A DNA stretch of 6,354 nucleotides from Bacillota bacterium. Its GTDB lineage: Bacteria; Bacillota; Clostridia; Lachnospirales; Bianqueaceae. The position numbers and the translations under genes are program-made. The stretch covers positions 1 through 6,354 of the forward strand of contig JAFVHC010000164.1 of NCBI GenBank assembly GCA_017474705.1, written 5' to 3'. The notes beneath the pieces were generated by a model, which saw only the letters and a program-made list of their open reading frames with translations, was not told the origin of the DNA and searched no databases. Shown piece after piece: positions 5,266 through 6,354 of this stretch; within the stretch, counting starts at the first letter, position 1; each line of letters starts with the position of its first letter.

Positions 5266-6354
5266 ATGAACCAGACTCTCAGAAATCATGCTGATGAGAT
5301 CGTTAAAAAAGCCATCGCCGCGGTCCAGCCGGACGCGGCGGTGGAACGAGCTTTAAAAGGCAAAGAATTCCCGGGACGCGTGCTGCTGGTCGCCGCCGGA
5401 AAGGCCGCCTGGCAGATGGCCAAGGCCGCTTCCGACTGTCTGGGCAGCCGCATCGAAAACGGTATCGTAGTGACCAAATATGATCACGTGATGGGACCGA
5501 TCGCGAACTTCACCTGTGTGGAAGCCGGCCATCCCGTGCCGGATGAAAACTCCTTCCGGGGCACGCAGCTGGCGCTGGATCTGGTCTCGGATCTAAGCGA
5601 GAAAGACACCGTGCTGTTCATGCTCTCCGGCGGTGGAAGCGCCCTGTTCGAGAAACCGCTCGTCAGCGGTGAAGAACTGCAGGATATCACAGGTCAGCTT
5701 CTGGCCTGCGGTGCCGACATCGTGGAGATCAATACGATCCGCAAGCGTTTGAGCGCCGTCAAAGGCGGCCGCTTCGCGCAGCTCTGCTGGCCTGCCAAGG
5801 TCGAGGCCGTGGTGCTTTCCGATATCCTGGGCGATCCTCTGGATATGATCGCCTCCGGTCCTGCCTGTGCGGACAGCACGACAGTTGAAGATGCCTGGCG
5901 CATCCAGAAAAAATATGATCTGAAGATGTCGGATGCCGCTCTTCGTCTGTTGGACGTGGAAACGCCGAAAACGTTGGACAACGTCCATACGCAGATCAAC
6001 GGCAGTGTGCGTGAACTGTGCTCCGCCGCCGGCAAGGTCTGTAAAGAACTGGGATATGAACCCGTCCTGTTGACCGATCAGCTCTGCTGCCAGGCGAAGG
6101 AAGCAGGAAGCTTCCTTGCTTCGATCCTGAAGACCCACGCCGCCTCCGGCAAGGCACTGGCCTTTATCGCAGGCGGCGAGACCGTGGTCAAGCTCACCGG
6201 ACACGGTCTGGGCGGGCGCAACCAGGAGATCGCTTTGGCCGCCGCGGCCGGTATCAGCGGCATGTCCAACGCCGCCGTCTTCTCCGTTGGCAGTGATGGG
6301 ACCGATGGTCCGACGGATGCCGCCGGTGGTTATGTGGACGGTGATACCGAGAAA
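5266..6354 (+). CDS. Glycerate 2-kinase, type 2 (DUF4147/MOFRL family), 3' partial
   Basis: There are 363 visible codons with no stop before the right edge; family members usually have about 410-450 residues, so the last several dozen are missing. The enzyme phosphorylates D-glycerate with ATP, normally to 2-phosphoglycerate, which enters lower glycolysis directly. The N-terminal DUF4147 domain shows VAAGKAA (42-48) with K46 as likely catalytic lysine, VEAGHPVPDENS (85-96), MLSGGGSALFEKP (119-131), NTIRKRLSAVKGGRFA (156-171) and LSDILGDPLDMIASGP (184-199). The C-terminal MOFRL part begins near GGETVVKLTGHGLGGRNQE (303-321) and includes VGSDGTDGPTDAAGG (341-355). It is cytoplasmic, with no signal or membrane segment. 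It is distinct from the GarK/GlxK type 1 kinases of E. coli. It lies 17 bases downstream of the GntP permease in the same operon, which supports an uptake-plus-phosphorylation role. No frameshift is seen in the part present. Confidence 0.93.
   Translation, partial: MNQTLRNHADEIVKKAIAAVQPDAAVERALKGKEFPGRVLLVAAGKAAWQMAKAASDCLGSRIENGIVVTKYDHVMGPIANFTCVEAGHPVPDENSFRGTQLALDLVSDLSEKDTVLFMLSGGGSALFEKPLVSGEELQDITGQLLACGADIVEINTIRKRLSAVKGGRFAQLCWPAKVEAVVLSDILGDPLDMIASGPACADSTTVEDAWRIQKKYDLKMSDAALRLLDVETPKTLDNVHTQINGSVRELCSAAGKVCKELGYEPVLLTDQLCCQAKEAGSFLASILKTHAASGKALAFIAGGETVVKLTGHGLGGRNQEIALAAAAGISGMSNAAVFSVGSDGTDGPTDAAGGYVDGDTEK

Noticed and set aside
1..6354. Mobile elements, CRISPR arrays, phage or defence genes
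   Set aside because: I saw no terminal repeats, transposase or integrase motifs, or regularly spaced repeats on either strand.

Overview
The window looks like chromosomal DNA of a Gram-positive bacterium of the Bacillota (Firmicutes), probably a host-associated, carbohydrate-using fermenter. The pointers are strong AGGAGG-type ribosome binding sites, sigma-A-like promoters with near-consensus boxes 17 bp apart, GC-rich coding DNA with AT-rich control regions, and an EndA-type membrane-anchored nuclease of a kind I associate with Gram-positives. I cannot name the genus; an Erysipelotrichia-like or clostridial gut organism would fit, but that is only a guess.

Layout, left to right. (1) Positions 1-803 (+) hold the 3' part of a TIM-barrel sugar phosphate isomerase/epimerase-like protein, cut by the window edge. 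(2) Positions 804-2791 (-) hold a cytoplasmic GH35 beta-galactosidase-type glycosidase that carries a one-base deletion near 1006-1008. The remaining 67 codons lie in another frame and still read as GH35 C-terminus. Genes 1 and 2 converge with no gap, and both stop codons share one TGATCA. (3) Positions 2806-3486 (-) hold a membrane-anchored DNA/RNA non-specific endonuclease, 14 bp upstream of the GH35 gene and probably in the same transcript. (4) Positions 3487-3889 are a compact control region. It holds the leftward nuclease promoter, a rightward promoter with a structured leader, a tRNA-Arg(CCG), an intrinsic terminator and the promoter of the next operon. (5) Positions 3890-5248 (+) hold a GntP-family permease, and 5266-6354 (+) a type 2 (MOFRL) glycerate kinase that runs off the right edge.

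How they work together: the GntP permease and glycerate kinase look like a two-step uptake and phosphorylation module, with glycerate or a related sugar acid imported and then phosphorylated to 2-phosphoglycerate for lower glycolysis. The GH35 enzyme and the TIM-barrel protein also suggest sugar metabolism, but they sit on opposite strands and need not share a pathway. The nuclease-GH35 pairing has no obvious shared role.

I see no CRISPR array, insertion sequence, phage gene or defence system. The most notable points are the single-base lesion in the GH35 gene, the zero-gap convergent stops beside a stem-loop, and the densely packed tRNA/terminator/promoter region. I found no convincing evidence of an undescribed system.
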